The notes under the pieces were generated by a model that did not search any database, was not told the DNA's origin, and was given only the letters and a program-made list of their open reading frames with translations. A program made the position numbers and the translations under genes. 64,000 nt of DNA from the NCBI GenBank assembly GCA_012295275.1, contig CM022670.1, forward strand, positions 8,555,506 to 8,619,505, in the 5' to 3' direction. This DNA comes from Chrysomallon squamiferum. Lineage: Eukaryota > Mollusca > Gastropoda > Neomphalida > Peltospiridae. Shown here piece after piece: positions 47,175 to 61,200 of this stretch; within the stretch, counting starts at the first letter, position 1; each line of letters opens with the position of its first letter.

Positions 47175-49785
47175 ATGAGAGAGAGAACAAATAGAAGAAA
47201 AAATTATGAATCGTTAAAACTATCTGTACATTTACAGCCATTTGCTGAAAACTTTAAAAAATGCACATATATGTGTGAATGTGTCTATCTATTTATATCT
47301 ATATATATATATAGAAACACAAACATACATATATGCATACATACATACTTACGTATATACGCATATAACATATACTACAGCATTTGTATAAGAACTCTTA
47401 CAACATTTTTAAAGTTTGTATTTCTATACAGTCAGTTCTTCTACAGGGTAGTCATCGGAGATGGTTAGTAATTTAAATCATCTCCAAGTTAAAAAAAAAG
47501 AAGAAAACAAAGAAGCATTTATTTTAAAGGTTGCTTAAGTCATTGGGTTTGGCCGGGTTTGGTATAACAACTAAAGATCTTTATCATTTGATGTATCATG
47601 GTGTCCAATCAGAAAACCAGTAACTTGAAGATGTCACGGATAAATGACTTCACGAGTGTAGAGGTTTGTCATGAAATAATGATCAGAGGACAAAACATAG
47701 GTGACGTAGACAGTGAAGCATTGTCAGATATAAAATATGGTAAAAATGCAAAAATGTTGACAAAAAAAGTGTAGGCCTGTATGTTTGTGTGTGTGTGTAT
47801 ATACATATATATATATATTCACTGTCGAAGGAACATAAATAAAAATAAATAATAATAATTAAAAAAATCGAAAAAAAAAAAAAAATTATTATAAAAAAAC
47901 ACTAATTTGAAAAAAACCCCAAAAAAAAAAAACGAACAAACCCATAAATCTCTTCTTTTTGGGGGATAAAATTAAAATAAAACTGATATATGACAACCCA
48001 TGAAGAAAATCGACATATTGTAGTGGAGCATATCAGTTTCTTTTCCCATTCGTATCAGATACTGACATTGTGGTCCTCTTTTTCAGTCAACCATTTTAAG
48101 AACTTGCTGTTTAACTGTAACGCGCAAACCGTGTACAGGTGATTAATCAAAAAAGAGCTAATAAAGTACATAATTATAGACTACTTCAAATGATCAGGTT
48201 ACTTCTAAACTTTATGAGCAGTAAGAAGGAGAGAAAACAGTAGATTTTTTTTTCTGCAGTACCTGAAAATTGAAGTACCCATTGTTATTGTCTTTGTTGT
48301 TAGTATGGGCGTAATTTAATGATTTTTTTGTGGGAATATGTTCTGTTTACTTTTTTGATTTTGAGAAAAAGTTATAATAAACAGCCCACCAATTGGCGTT
48401 TTTGGAGATGAATAATAATTAACAAATGAAGGGTAACAAATGAAGAAAATATTAAATCTTCAAATAATATAAAACTAATAATTACAAAATAATTTTGAAA
48501 CCAGTTTCATAATTTCAAGCACTACATTTCTGTATTTTTTGAAATAATACAACAATGTAGCGAGAGTCTCTTCTATAATACGTACAGGTAATATAATTCA
48601 ATTTATAACTGAAATTTAAAACTTAATAACATTCTGTATTGAACTGACAGCCGATAAATATTTCTTTTCTTATTTCCTAAACGAAAGAGAATTTACCTTC
48701 TAGCCACATTGTTATTTCCATGACAGGTGGTGGTAGTTGTGGGGTTTTTTTTAGAAGCGGTTTGTCGATACTTTCCCTTATTCAGGGGTGCATGTATTGT
48801 CAAAATTTGGAATTAGAGTAGGACTCACGTAGTTATATGGCAGGCTGGGCTGGGATTGTGATAATTTTTTTTTTATTACAGACTACATATTTGCTCAAAA
48901 TATATTCTGACTGTTCATAAATATAACAAACCTGATGTTGGGAACATGATAATAAGTTAGCCGTACCCTCTAACAACATTATTTACCAGCAGTATCATAC
49001 AGTAACAAATGCTTTATAAATAACAGACAGGAGCAGTGAAACTGTTAAAAACAAAACAGTACAAAAATAAAATGTTATACATAATAATTCTAGATTACTG
49101 ATACACAATGTTTTACGACTTTGCCTTTAACAGTAATATATATTCTTTGCACCGTACGATATAGTAATTTCATGATATGCAATAGTTTTTGTGTGTATAT
49201 ATATATATAGGTGCTGTATAAATGGGGTGTGCGTGGACATTTTTACGTTACATTTCAAATTTTGAACTGACTGTGACAAATGAATAAAGAATAACATATA
49301 ATAAATTAAAATAATAACAGATAATCGTTAACCAAACAAGTAAATAAATAATTCGTGGAGAGTTGCAGAGCTGCTGATTGCAAGCAATGACAAATGCACT
49401 GCTTAATGACTGTCAGTCCTACTTCCACAAATAACCGTTTTATAACTTGTTTTAATCTGTCTTTTTTTTTTCTATTGAATGTATATAATACATGCAACAC
49501 TTCTTATCGTATTGTACAGATATATTTTATATTGTTCTGGATTACATCCATTGTGCACATTCTTCGAAAGAGGATAAATTTTGACTTACAATAATGGCAT
49601 ATTATTTTTATAACACTGAACAATCGTAATCCGATTATCTTATTGTTCTAAATATAGCTGTATATCAGAAAATGTTAATCCGTTCATGAACTTACGTTTT
49701 GATCAAGATTCGAGTCGGCATGCTTTCCCATGCAATCTTCGGTCACACTTCTAACATGTACGATTTGGTCCTTTTCCAACGGCAT
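35724..49785 (-). CDS. LRRC74-like leucine-rich-repeat protein with C-terminal EF-hands (596 residues)
   Basis: Thirteen exons, all phases consistent, 1,791 bases: 49785-49696, 42733-42490, 42210-42020, 41486-41379, 41017-40924, 40297-40248, 39807-39726, 39336-39251, 38973-38779, 38332-38237, 37790-37530, 36550-36465, 35931-35724. The start is MPLEKDQIVH. Residues 31-111 include an Arg-rich patch (SRRRRRPESR) and acidic stretches. From about 160 to 412 run ribonuclease-inhibitor-type LRRs, such as VLDLEDNGIGTEGA, NLAENNIRTEGAKAI, VLDLSWNHLRRSGA and VLNVAWNGFYLDG. Two EF-hand loops follow: DKDGSKTLTQAE (about 481) and DQDGDGEIDYSE (about 519). The tail is Lys/Arg-rich (KKRKEQ). The repeat style matches LRRC74A/B from memory. 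No signal or membrane segment; probably cytosolic. Molecular function is unknown; calcium-responsive scaffolding is only a guess. Confidence 0.88.
36552..37390. repeat. A-rich low-complexity intron (AAAATAAAATAAT-type)
   Basis: Over 800 bases of interleaved AAAAT, AAT and AAATG units between the last two EF-hand exons of the LRR gene. No coding signal. Confidence 0.9.
37391..37529 (-). repeat. Triplicated 47-48 bp motif beside the exon 11 donor
   Basis: AAACTCATCG recurs at 37401, 37448 and 37496. On the minus strand each copy reads ...TACGATGAGTTTATT, which would encode Tyr-Asp-Glu-Phe-Ile. The copy farthest from exon 11 continues into TTG|GTAAGTAG, a good donor consensus. It may be relic coding sequence or a chance resemblance. 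Confidence 0.55.
37860..37982. repeat. (CATA)n microsatellite
   Basis: About 30 CATA units in the LRR gene intron upstream of exon 11. Confidence 0.95.
38476..38513. repeat. (TA)n microsatellite
   Basis: About 19 TA units in an LRR gene intron. Confidence 0.95.
39471..39612. repeat. Degenerate (CTA)n tract
   Basis: CTA/ACT repeats with frequent substitutions in the intron between exons 7 and 8 of the LRR gene. Confidence 0.85.
44217..44440. repeat. AACACCACTAAC-type minisatellite
   Basis: Imperfect 9-12 base units built from AACACCA, CTAACAAC and CCGCCAACA. Open frames on the minus strand (Val/Leu runs) are artefacts. Confidence 0.75.
45511..45765. repeat. (AAAT)n and (AAAAT)n simple repeats
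   Basis: AAAT units at about 45511-45535 and 45651-45704, with AAAAT units between and ATGAA units after. Confidence 0.95.
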
Positions 49786-52188
49786 TTTTTCCTTCAGTTT
49801 ATACACACAGAGAACACTGAACAGCAGAAGTTATCTAGATAATACCCATACGGCCACTATAATTCCATGTAACGAAAGGGTACACTGATACACATTTAAG
49901 ATATGAAATATTCACTCAAAAAAAAAGTTAAAAAAAAGAAAAGAAGATTACAGTCGACCAATCTGAAGTGGGGTACAGCCTGCCAATTAACCAATCTCTG
50001 ACAACGATTTTTTTTTTCCGCATACAGAAATATCAATTGTTTGCTGATATGTAGTGCGAAAACAAAACATATTATCCTTCCAGTGAAGTATTTACGTTTT
50101 CAACGTGGTGTACAATATTGACGAGATTTCACCAGTACAATAAAAACTCGACGTGTTTTTAAGCCGAGTCCTTGTTTGTTACATTTCGATACAATATACT
50201 TCTATTGTTGGCCAAATTTGATTTTGCTGGCGAGCACCAAACTTATTAAACGGTTCATTATATTAAATGCGACGAAAACAATTTTCGTCGACCATTTACA
50301 GCACTGTGAGCTATTTTGGCTGCATTGTTCACAAATAATAGATTGTTCGTTTGTAGGCATTACGGATCAGCGGAGATTAGTAAGTGAGCTTTTTTCAATG
50401 CCCCCAAATGGTCTTCCTTCATTTAATAAGAACAGTCACTTAACACTACACCATAAAACCCCCAATTTGATACAACACATAAAGATAACGTTGTTCCGCA
50501 TGACTGCCGTGTTGAACGTGACGGAGGTAGCAACATACCCGTTACGTTAGCGGCTTGTTTTACAATGATACGCTTCAGAATTTGTGGAGGTCTTTTATAC
50601 GCTCGTAAAGTGGTTCGCATTCATTGTAACAGTGAGTTCAAATGCCACTACGCTTTTAATCTGGTGGTGATAATTGCAGGTTAGAAGAAATGTTACCTAA
50701 TAGCATTGAAATCCGTTTTAGTTGCGATGTTTTATAAAGATTTTAAAGGCATTTCAAGAAATCGATATAGAATACTGTCTTTAACTTTACCTTTTTTTTT
50801 TTTTTATTTTTTTTTTTTTTTTTTTTAAATTAAAAAAGTTGAAAAACCTTTTTCCTATTAATTTTGGTCTATGTCGAAGATACCGAAGTAGCTACTTATA
50901 AAGATAATGTTTTTTTTCTTATGTCGGACGGATTGTGAAAGCTAAGTTCACGATATCTCGTAACAACAGAAATAATGCAAGTCTAAACATTTGTGGAACT
51001 AAATGAACCTTTTGTAAGAAGGGGAATTATTTTCCTTTCCGTAAATATTTGTAATGGTAAATATTTTACAGTAAAGACATGAAAACAACAACAACAGCAC
51101 TTATATTAAGTATCTCATTGGCAGATTGATATTACACAATAAATAAATAAATAAATAAATAAACTCTTTGAATAAAATTTAATATAATAAGTTACATCTC
51201 TTTAATATATAAAGCTTTCACTGAAATACCACCAAAAAAATGTGTTCAGAGAAGAATACTTGCGCATCAATACTGAAACCAACATATACACATTTCTTAC
51301 GTTTGTATTTATTTTCCAATGTAATGATTAAAATAATGCACTTTACTGTACAAAGACAAGGCCCTCGATCTTCTAAATGGTCTGTGAGCATGGACAATAC
51401 AAATTACGAGATTACAGTGCTAAGAATTTCTTGGTCCATAAGGGCCTCTGAAAAAAACCCGGCTATAAACCAAAGTTAGGGACATACAACGTCAGAACAT
51501 TACCAAAACTCTTTTTGTTTTTATAAACAGTTAAACAATGGAACACACGCTGTAATTAACTGTTGGCTATAGCAAATTATTATTCTGTGCATTTTTGTAA
51601 TAAATAACTTCAAAGACAAGTTGTTTTTAAAATTATTATGAAAAAAATAAAGTCATGCTTATGAACAATACATAAATACATATAATTACATTTCTTTTTT
51701 TTTTTAACATTATTTTACTATGTGTCTGTTATATATTTTTTTCTATTTAATAACTCGCATTCTAAAGGATTATAAAATTAAGAAATAGCTTATGTCAAAC
51801 GCATATCCCATGCAACGATTTATGTTCTAATACATTGAACAAACTAGTCATTACGTATTTTATTTCAGAGTTGTACATTTTTATGACTATTGTTATTTTT
51901 TTACCAGAAACTAATAAATCATATTTTGTTTTTCTTCCATGTACTTATTTTCTTTATTATTCATATTTTTTTCTTTATTCTATTACTTATTTATTTAATA
52001 TTTTTCCATTATTTTTTTTTTTTTTTTTTTTTTTCTGATTAAGTAACTGCTTTCAAGCTCCCAATTCAGTAGATATTATCCAGAAGTTTAATTTAATTTT
52101 TTTTTCATTATTTACCAGTTTATTAATCCCAACCACTTTTTTCGTATGTTTATTTCCCCAATAAAATGTTCGACTCAACCAGTAATAT
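49786..52188. other. Intergenic stretch upstream of the LRR gene
   Basis: The first 800 bases are less AT-rich than the surroundings and may hold the LRR gene promoter, but I see no clear TATA box. A 124-codon open frame on the plus strand (50176-50550) has no recognisable domain or splice context, so I do not call it a gene. A poly-T tract lies at about 50791-50826. Confidence 0.4.
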
Positions 52189-52284
52189 AATACTGGTTTG
52201 GAAAAGACACTGGTATGTGATGCTATGCCTGCGGGATGCTACATTTAAAAGATTCCTCGCTGCTAATTGATAAGAGTAGCTCAT
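52189..52284 (-). mobile_element. Degraded interspersed repeat of mollusc type
   Basis: The plus strand has TGGTATGTGATGCTATGCCT, then TTTAAAAGATTCCTCGCTGC and TAATTGATAAGAGTAGCTCA. From memory this matches the reverse complement of a short non-autonomous repeat common in gastropod and bivalve genomes (CACATACCACGG..., TTTTATATGCACCATC..., GATTAGCAGCAAGG...). It has no coding capacity. Only part is present and it is diverged. Confidence 0.45.
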
Positions 52285-52610
52285 AAACATCCCACAATCT
52301 CCTTTCTCATATTACTATTACAGAGTAAAAACTATAATTGAATATATAACTGAATCAGCATATATATTAAAACGCATTCGTTCTGAAGGATCCACCCATT
52401 TCATTTCTGGTTGACAAAACGATTTGTAGTTCATTCAAATTAAAATAATATAAAATTAAATTAAATTAAATTGACATAATCACAAAAAGTGTTCTATTTT
52501 ATTGAAAATTAATTAATATTTTGAAAATTATTTTGTATAGATTGTATAGTATACTACTGAATATTATCTTTCTTATTTTAATCTTGATCTACTAGATCGT
52601 TTAATAATAA

Positions 52611-52641
<31 letters not shown>

Positions 52642-55156
52642 AACAATAGCAAAACCAATTAAAAATAAACAAAACTACAACAGTACTACTATTATTACTG
52701 CTATTACTACTATAATGTTGTAGTAGTAGTAGTAGTAGTCGTAGTAGTAAAGGAATAAAAGAAAAAAGTCATTGGGTCAGTTTACCATTACTGGAAACTG
52801 AATCTTTCTCTATTTCAGTCCCTTTTTTCTTTTTCTCCTTTCTTTAAAATGTTTTTTTTTTTTTTTTTTTTTTTTTCTTTTCTTTAAACTGTTATCTTTT
52901 TTTTTACTTCCAGATATATACCACTTTATTAAAACCGTTTAAATCTTTTGCGTATCCATTTTTTATTATCGCAGTATACAGTTATAAATCTATATAATTC
53001 ATGTTACCAGTTTATGTAGTTACTCCATAACTTCACGACTGAGTCGGCGATGTCAGGGACACTCATATGTTTATTCTTAGCATTAATAATAATAATAACT
53101 ATTTAAAATTCACCCAAAATACAAGAGCACGAATGTAACAAATGCATTTGTCGCTCGCCGAATAACTGTTCAGCAGTAATAACCCGCTTTGCCGCCCGAC
53201 GACAAAACTATCAGTTTACAAAACCTCTGTACCTGTTAAGGAACCGACCATAAAGCAAAAAAACACAAATAATTATGACAGTAGAACCCTTTATCGAAGC
53301 CTTCCATTTCTTCTAATTAAGAAAAATATAACAATAACACTGAAATAAGAAAAAGATGGATGTGACCAGCAATGACCTTCACCACACAGTGTTATTTTTT
53401 TAATTTTATTTTTTTGGCTTGTTTCTGTGTTTTTACCAAGTCTGAATTACAGCTGCAACGAAACTGTTTTGTCGTTATTGTTGTGGTTTATATATTGTTA
53501 CTGTTGTTGTAATCGCTGTTGTTGTTGTTGATGTTATTGCCGTTTCCATGGCAAAAGAGAAATTAACAAGTTTAACTATGTAATGAGAGAAGTTTAGAAA
53601 ATCTATATAAGACCTCCCCCCTAGACTAATCGCGGTTGCCTAGAGACGGTAAACATCCCATTAAAAAAAAAAAGTAATAATGAAAAATAAAAAATAAAAA
53701 TAATAATAAAAAAATAAAAAAAGTAAGAAAAAAGGAACTCTACACGTGAAAATATAATGGTCTCTGCATTGAAGTAGTCTGTAATTGCCCTGTCAGTAAA
53801 GACAGATTAGAAATGCCACGTGATTAGAGGTTTTGTCAAGAGTGATGAAATAAAATCAACTATAAATAAAGCTAATGTCTTTGGCGTCATAAAAGAAAGA
53901 AAAATTAAATAACTGAAGTAAATTGTGCTGCCGATATTCAGTGTAAAAAGGCGGAGAAAAACTCCAGCTAGAGCGTATAAACTGACATTTTCCGATAAAG
54001 AACTGTTCGAGCTTTAGAGCCTATTCTGATGCTTTCTTTACATTTTTTTCTTTTTTCTTTTTTGTTGTTTATGTTAGGCTAGCTAGAGAATGTACAAGTA
54101 TGCTGTTACAGTACACTTTCGTACTGAATAAGCAAACAAACGAACGAACAAAAATAAATAAATAAATAAAGAAGAAGAACAAAACAACAACAAAAAAAAA
54201 AAACCAACAGATTGCGTCCAACAACAGTATGAATAAATCTATAATATTATGTGTGTAAATATCTATAATATGATCCAAGAACGCCAGACGCAACATTAAC
54301 GATACCTGTCTGTGAAAGAAAAAGAAATGATGATGATGATTGCAGATTAAATCCAAAGCGCTTGCACTTGTCGAGTGAATGGAATTCTGGGAACTCTTTG
54401 GTTTAATCTCACTTCCCTTTTCACTGAAATATGATACACTCACGGAGGATATTGAAAGCGTATATAATTTCCATTTATTAAATCTACTAAAATAAATAAA
54501 TAAATAAATAAATAAATAAAATTAATATACTTTTAAAAATTTATATTTCTTTAATTCATCTATTTAAAGCATTTTATCAAAAGGTATTACATTTTAAATA
54601 AATGAATAAATGAACAGTGAGAGACAGACAGACAGACAGACATACAGAGAGAGATATATACTTACAATAATGTGAAAAAAGGTTTAGTGTATGAACTAAT
54701 CTTAAAATGGAAATTAATACTGTAAAAATTCGTGTTCGGCTTGTACGTATTATGTTCACAACCAAACAGTTTAGTGCTTATCTGTGAATGTATGGTTTCA
54801 TTTTACACGTGTCTACATATAATTACCCAGCCTAAAACTGATGATATTTGTATTGAAAAAAATACTTACGCTGACATTTATATTACCTTTACTGCTGTAA
54901 GCAACAGTAATATACAGTTTCCTGCGTTATACAGTTCTTTAATTTATTATTTTTTTTTTTTTTTTTTTTTTTAAATGGTATGAGTTTCGCACTTTACTAC
55001 TTCGAAGGTGGCAGTGGTATGTTGACGTGACGTAACTGTAAATCTGAACAGCCCAACGTGTCTAAATCGATACACCTCTAAAGTTATCATGTCACTGTGC
55101 TTTTAATTTTTTCTTTAAATGAATTTATTTATTTGTATTTGTCAGTTTATTTATTA

Positions 55157-55206
<50 letters not shown>

Positions 55207-55308
55207 CAACAATCGATAATGATGGTTGTGATAGTGGTAGTGATGATAACATTGATACACTAAGAACAAGAATAATCATAAACAGTCACCGATTAGTGGC
55301 CATGTAAA

Positions 55309-55344
<36 letters not shown>

Positions 55345-55712
55345 TAATTTCACGACAACTGCTACGATTAACAGTACGCCATAAACCGCAGCCAGCTTCA
55401 TATTTAAAACCTTGGGAAGGATTCTTGATTAAAACAATAGTTTAAACCAAAAATTTGTTATTATTTGGAATGTAATTTAGTCTGAATGGCTGCTGGCATA
55501 GTTGCGTGATATGTTATAGAATAAATGCTCTTTAATGCATTGGTGTAACTCTTTCTATATCCAGTCGCTGTCTGATAGATATTAACTATTATGATATATA
55601 CTATTCTAAATATGTTAATAAATTAAAAAAATAAAATAATAATAAAGGTAAACCGCGCATAATAAATAAACTATTAATTATAAGAAGGTTTAAACATTAA
55701 ATAAATTTCATC

Positions 55713-55744
<32 letters not shown>

Positions 55745-58240
55745 TCTTCATAATAATGTTGAAATATTTCTGGGATCATTCAAGAAATACCCAACAGAAA
55801 ATCGATTTTCTTTTTAACTCTCTTCCACTTATTAAATTTAATGGTTATAATGTCAGTCGGAATCAAACAAAAGGATACCTTTTCTGAAAGTCAAGGAAAT
55901 TTGTTCCATACTTTTGTAAAGGTAACAAAATTGATTAGAGTGGGAAAGCTAAGCGACGTAACAACTGAAATATTTTTATTATTATTGTTTTTTTCTCTTT
56001 TGTTTTTCATTTCGGTATATATTTGTCAGGACTTTAAATATTTCAGTATTTCTTCACGGAACACGTCACACTTTTCAAGTTTATATATTTATATATTAAT
56101 TCATTCATTCATTTTTTCATATCTGACTAAACTATAACAAAAACAACAGATTAATACCTGTCTTAATGTGTTATTAATACAAATGAGAAAAACAATATAT
56201 AGAAACAAAAAAATCTATAAATCTAACCTGACATTTTGAAGTCACTTCTGGTTTTGCTATGGAATTTTCTATCGTATTAAATTTATTAAATGATGTCCTG
56301 CACAGTACAGAACTCATGGGCATAACTTGTCGTCTGCTACTTGCCATATCCCAGCCAACAGTAAGCTGACATCTGTTGCCTATCGAGCGGTTTAAGACGT
56401 AACCAGTATTTTTTTTCCTCTAAGTTACTTTATTTAGAAGAAAACGTAACTAAAAAGTGCACTGGTACTGGCTACTGACAAAAAAAAAAAAACCCCACAA
56501 AACAAAACAAAACAAAATCAAGGTTATATAACCCAGTTCGACATAACCTGAAATAGATAATTAGTAAACAGTTATGTTTGATGTATAGTAGACTAATTAA
56601 TCTTAGCTGTTTGTGAGGTAACGAAAGCCTTTAATTGTCCGTTAATAAAACAAGTAACATTAATTTTCCGTTAATAAAATCCAGTATTTTTGTTCCGTAT
56701 TCGTAATATTCGCATTAATGTCTGAATATTTTGGTAAATTATTTAATTCTGCTTTGAGAATTCTATAGACCATGAAAAGAATAATACCACAAACGCAATG
56801 AAACTTGGACATTAACAACAACTCGATTATAATGAAATTGTTCTAAATATCTGACAGTTACATGAATGAGGAGCACTAATTTATTTCATTTTATTGAGAG
56901 ATATTCTAAAGATTATGCAATTCATACTGATCTACCTACAGGTAAACACATACATATATACACACATATAGACATACACATAAAGTTTTTTTTTAGTCTT
57001 ATATATGTTTTAACCACATTTCTTATTCAAATACAAATGCTTAGAATTACCAACACCCAGACTTCATACTGGGACGGTAGTGGATTTTCGTTCTCATAAT
57101 TATTATTCATCTGCATACGTGAATAAAACAAATATAACAACAGCAAATATTAAGAATATATAAATAAATCATCTTTTTTTTCTCCTCCTCCTCCTCTTCC
57201 TACTACTACTGTTGCTACTGCTACTACTAATATTACTACTACTATTACTACTACTCTACTACTACTTCTACTGCTACTACTACTACATCTGATACTGGTA
57301 CTACCACTAAAATTATCAGTAATACCTCACCAATATGACATTAATATGAAAGAATTTATTAAGAATTGGATAATTAATATATAATTATTAGAAAACAACC
57401 TAAATAATTATAATACATTCATAAATAAATAAAATAAAATAACCTTTGAAATAGCTAGTTAAAATAGTTCGATCTCTCATGAAAAGGTAGAAAGTAAAAC
57501 AGAATACGATTATTTAATATATTCAAGTATATCCGGATCCGGAATTTTTTTTTTTTAATTTTTATTTATTATTCTCTCCTCAATGAAATTAATAAAATTT
57601 TAGAAATGTATATCTGTTTTGATAACATGTCATTTATACTGTAAACTGTTCTCTGTTGCAATTGTATAGACATTTTTCTTGATGTTGCGTTTTTCATTCT
57701 ATGGATACCAGTCATTTTTCAACTCGACATCTAGGCTAGTGTCAAATGATAGCACTTTTAGCAGGCTATCTCTCGGAAACTGCTGTTTGTTTCTTTAATG
57801 TCACTTCATTGATGATGCGACAGTAAAATTTACAGGATGTGCTTGCATTCTAATTCTCACTTTGTGATAAATAGAAGATAAATTTTGATGACAAAAAATA
57901 TAAAATATTTGTAGTGGGGGAGTTTCAGATTTGAGCAGACGACATTCTTGTCCATGAAAAAGAAAGAAAAGGTGAGGAGAAGGCTCAAAAGAGAGTGAAA
58001 TATATTTAAGATATTTTTTCTTCTTCTAGATAATCGTTTTGTTTCAGTTAGATCTGAGGGCTAAATTATAAGGATGCATTTTTGCTATCATTATGATTTT
58101 TTCTTGTATGTTATTTTAATTCATGATGTAATAATAAAAGTAATATACATCAGCTAAGTAATTTCATTTGAAAAGTTGTACAGAATAATTGCAATAAATT
58201 GAAAATTACAAAATATACATAATAAAGTAATATTTTCTAT

Positions 58241-58278
<38 letters not shown>

Positions 58279-58284
58279 TTACAG
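52285..58284. other. Intergenic stretch between the two large genes
   Basis: TAA/CTA/TAG repeats (52596-52750, 55155-55215, 57181-57270), several poly-T tracts of 20-30 bases (52851, 54951, 55714) and AT-rich DNA. Apart from a possible promoter-like cluster near 53.6 kb I see nothing functional. Short open frames here have no domain or splice support. Confidence 0.5.
53542..53647 (+). promoter_or_regulatory. Possible TATA box with two X-box-like motifs
   Basis: GTTTCCATGGCAAA (53542-53555) differs by one base from an RFX-type X-box. CTATATAAG lies near 53603-53611, and GTTGCCTAGAGAC (53635-53647) is a weaker X-box match. No gene start follows on the plus strand within easy reach. The LRR gene starts 3.8 kb away in the opposite direction. 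Confidence 0.2.
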
Positions 58285-61200
58285 TTCTGATTATCACATT
58301 CAACATGCCTTTGCTTGGTGCATCAAACCAGTCAATCATTGAGCAGATAAAAGGAGAACTTCCAAGATCTACAGTTTACTATTTATTGATTGCAATAGTT
58401 GTAGCTCAAGCATGGACCGTGTATCTGACCTACTACAACTCTAGGGTTCTAGGACTTATCACCACTCTTGTTATTAACAAGTTTTTTAAATATGGACACA
58501 TTAAGTTTGGTAAGAACATTTTTCTGTTTTTACAATAATAGGTTGCTATTTTAAAAAATAATAATAAGAAAAGAAAAGAAAAATAAGGCTTTTATACACA
58601 ATGATTGAATAATGAATAGTAAAGCATTACATAATTATTAATAATGTTATGTTTAAAGATTTTCTTTTTCAAGGTTTTATTTACATGTGTGCCATTTTTT
58701 ACCTTTTCAAATGTTTTGAAACTACATGGGTTTTGTTTTGTTTTTGTATTCTGTTGTAAGAATGCAACTAGATTAGAAAGATGTAAGTCACTAAAGCATT
58801 TTATTTCTTTAACAAAATAAAGCTCTAACACTAACAGTGACCTAAATCATCTAAAATATATATGTTGTTATAAAAATTTTCCATTTCTTGCAGGATCATT
58901 TTCATTTTCCATTCTGTCTGGAAAGATTATGTTCAGAGATTTCCATGTGATAACTGAGGATTACTCACTGCGTATCCAGTATGGGTGGATTATATTCCGC
59001 TGGTGGCGCCCTTATGTGTATAAAGAAATATCAGAAGGTTTCCATTACAATAACAAATACTTACTTATTCAGAAGTTCATTTAGGGTTTAAGGCATCTAG
59101 GGCAAATAAAAGTATACTACTGTATACATTTTGTGTTTTTTAACCTAAAGAATGTCTGCACATTCTTGTGATCTTGTGATTATACCTCATGCATGTTTTG
59201 CTGTTTTTGCAATGCAAACATGTCATGTACTGTCAGAATCCTAGATCTAGGCCTAACCAAAAACTACAGGAACAGATGTAAACATTACTTTGCACAAAAT
59301 ACATAAAATTATATTGAAGTCAACAGTGGTGTACTAATTAATTTACCTTGTGCTATCTTGAATATGCTGCACGATTTACCTGTGATAATAATGCTCAGCC
59401 CAGTCTTAAAATCACAGATTGGCAAATCATGCTGAACATAAGCACCAGCTGTGTAATATTACTATATTATCACCAAATTATCAACAAAATATAACAAAGA
59501 TGCTTGAGACATTTCCTTCTTTTTCATAACATCTGAAATGAACTTTATAATTTTTATTTAATTTTAAACTGTTTTGTTAACAAACACCGACATGAACATT
59601 TACAGTTCAAAACCTTTTGAAAAAATACAAAAAACAAAAACTTAGGATAATTCTGAATATATTCACAAAAGTTATCTAACAAAAATATTACTTGAGAACT
59701 AAATTCATAACATGAAACTTGTTTATTGATATTACACCTAGCAAAGATCTTGGTAAACATTTATCAAGAAAACATCAAATATTCAAATGTATACCATTTC
59801 ATTTAAATTTTGCTTTATTTAAATATTGACCAGCATTTTAAACACCATGTTATGTCACATTTCCTCATATTCACCTGAATCTTAAATAGTTATTGCTTTT
59901 TATCCTATATATTCATATTGTTTTTATAATATTTCAGATTTTTCACATTCTGAGACTCGTATGTCACTGTACATAGACCAGTTAGAATTTCACATTTACA
60001 ATCAGTCAGCTACATATGCAAGGCTAGAGAAACTGTTTGGTTTGAAGCCAACAATAAATCCTGATGGACAGGAAACAACTTCAGAAAACAGGTTTGTTTT
60101 TGTATGTTGAATTCTTAGTGTGAACAAACAAACAAAATGTTTGTTGTGTTTGCAGTTAAATGCTTCAGCAGGAAAATACATGTTTTTGGTTGAATTTTAT
60201 AAATACCTGCTTACTGTAATGTTATTTTTATAGTATTTTCTGTAAATGATGTTCAAAGTTTTATTTAATTTTAAATTATTTTATATTTTCATTATATAAA
60301 TATTTTCTTTAGTTTATATTTGCTTTGTCTGTTTACTTCAAATTATTTTATATTTTATTTACTTTACTTTATTTACTTTATTTGATGACTATTTCTTGGA
60401 CTGTGTTTTGTAAAGATAATTAAATGGTATAAACGTATGTAACACCTGTGTCTATTTTTTTTTCTGCTATAGACAGTTACTGTGCTTTTTCCATTACATA
60501 TTTTAATTACATTTTATTTAAATTTGTTATAGGATTACAATTCCTGAGGAAGGCATACACTGGCGAGATTTGATTCCTGTGATTAAAGTGGACATCAGCT
60601 CTGTATGTTTTTACATGTACCTGCTATAATTAAACCTTTTTAAGTTAAAATAAATAGAAGGCTGTTGCACCATTGGGAATTCACTGAAAATGTCAAAGTA
60701 AAATTGTTTAATGTGCTGCTTACAATTGAGAAAAATATCTGCATATTTATTAGAGTAAAAAGTGTACAACAAGTTTTAGTTTGAATTTTACAAATATGCA
60801 CTAACAGTAATGTTATATTTAATTTTTATAGAGTTTTGTGTAAATAATCTTTGACGTTTGGAAGTGTCGTAATAGCATTTACATTATAAGAGTTTTTCTA
60901 GAGCACGTGGACTGACAGTTTAATCAGTAAATGAAATAATGTTTTTATTTATTTATTGCAGTGATAAAGAATTATTCTTATTATAAACTGTATATTATTT
61001 AGCAGAAACTATATTTACAAGTTTTTTTATTTGATAATTTATCATTTGATATAGATCTGCATTAAATATTAATTAACATTTTTTATTTAAACTTCAGGGT
61101 CGATTAATATTTGGCAACTACCTGGTACCATACACTCTGATTGGTAACTTTGAAGAGGCACATGTTGTCTATACCACAAAGCCAGCTTCTACTCCGTTTG

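Larger units (their letters stand above)
42734..49695 (-). other. Intron 1 of the LRR gene (about 7 kb)
   Basis: It holds poly-T and poly-A tracts (43545-43570, 46250-46275, 46914-46934), an AACACCAC-rich minisatellite, AAAT repeats and TA runs. It joins a phase 0 donor (AAC|GTAAGT) to a TTTCAG acceptor. I found no exon of another gene in it. Confidence 0.7.

Noticed and set aside
46651-47241. 196-codon minus-strand frame
   Set aside because: It runs through TA and poly-T tracts inside intron 1 of the LRR gene and has no family features.
50176-50550. 124-codon plus-strand open frame upstream of the LRR gene
   Set aside because: Composition is unremarkable, there is no recognised motif or splice signal, and it overlaps another open frame on the minus strand.
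55841-56137. 98-codon plus-strand frame between the two large genes
   Set aside because: It ends in a hydrophobic low-complexity run from T-rich DNA and has no splice or homology support.
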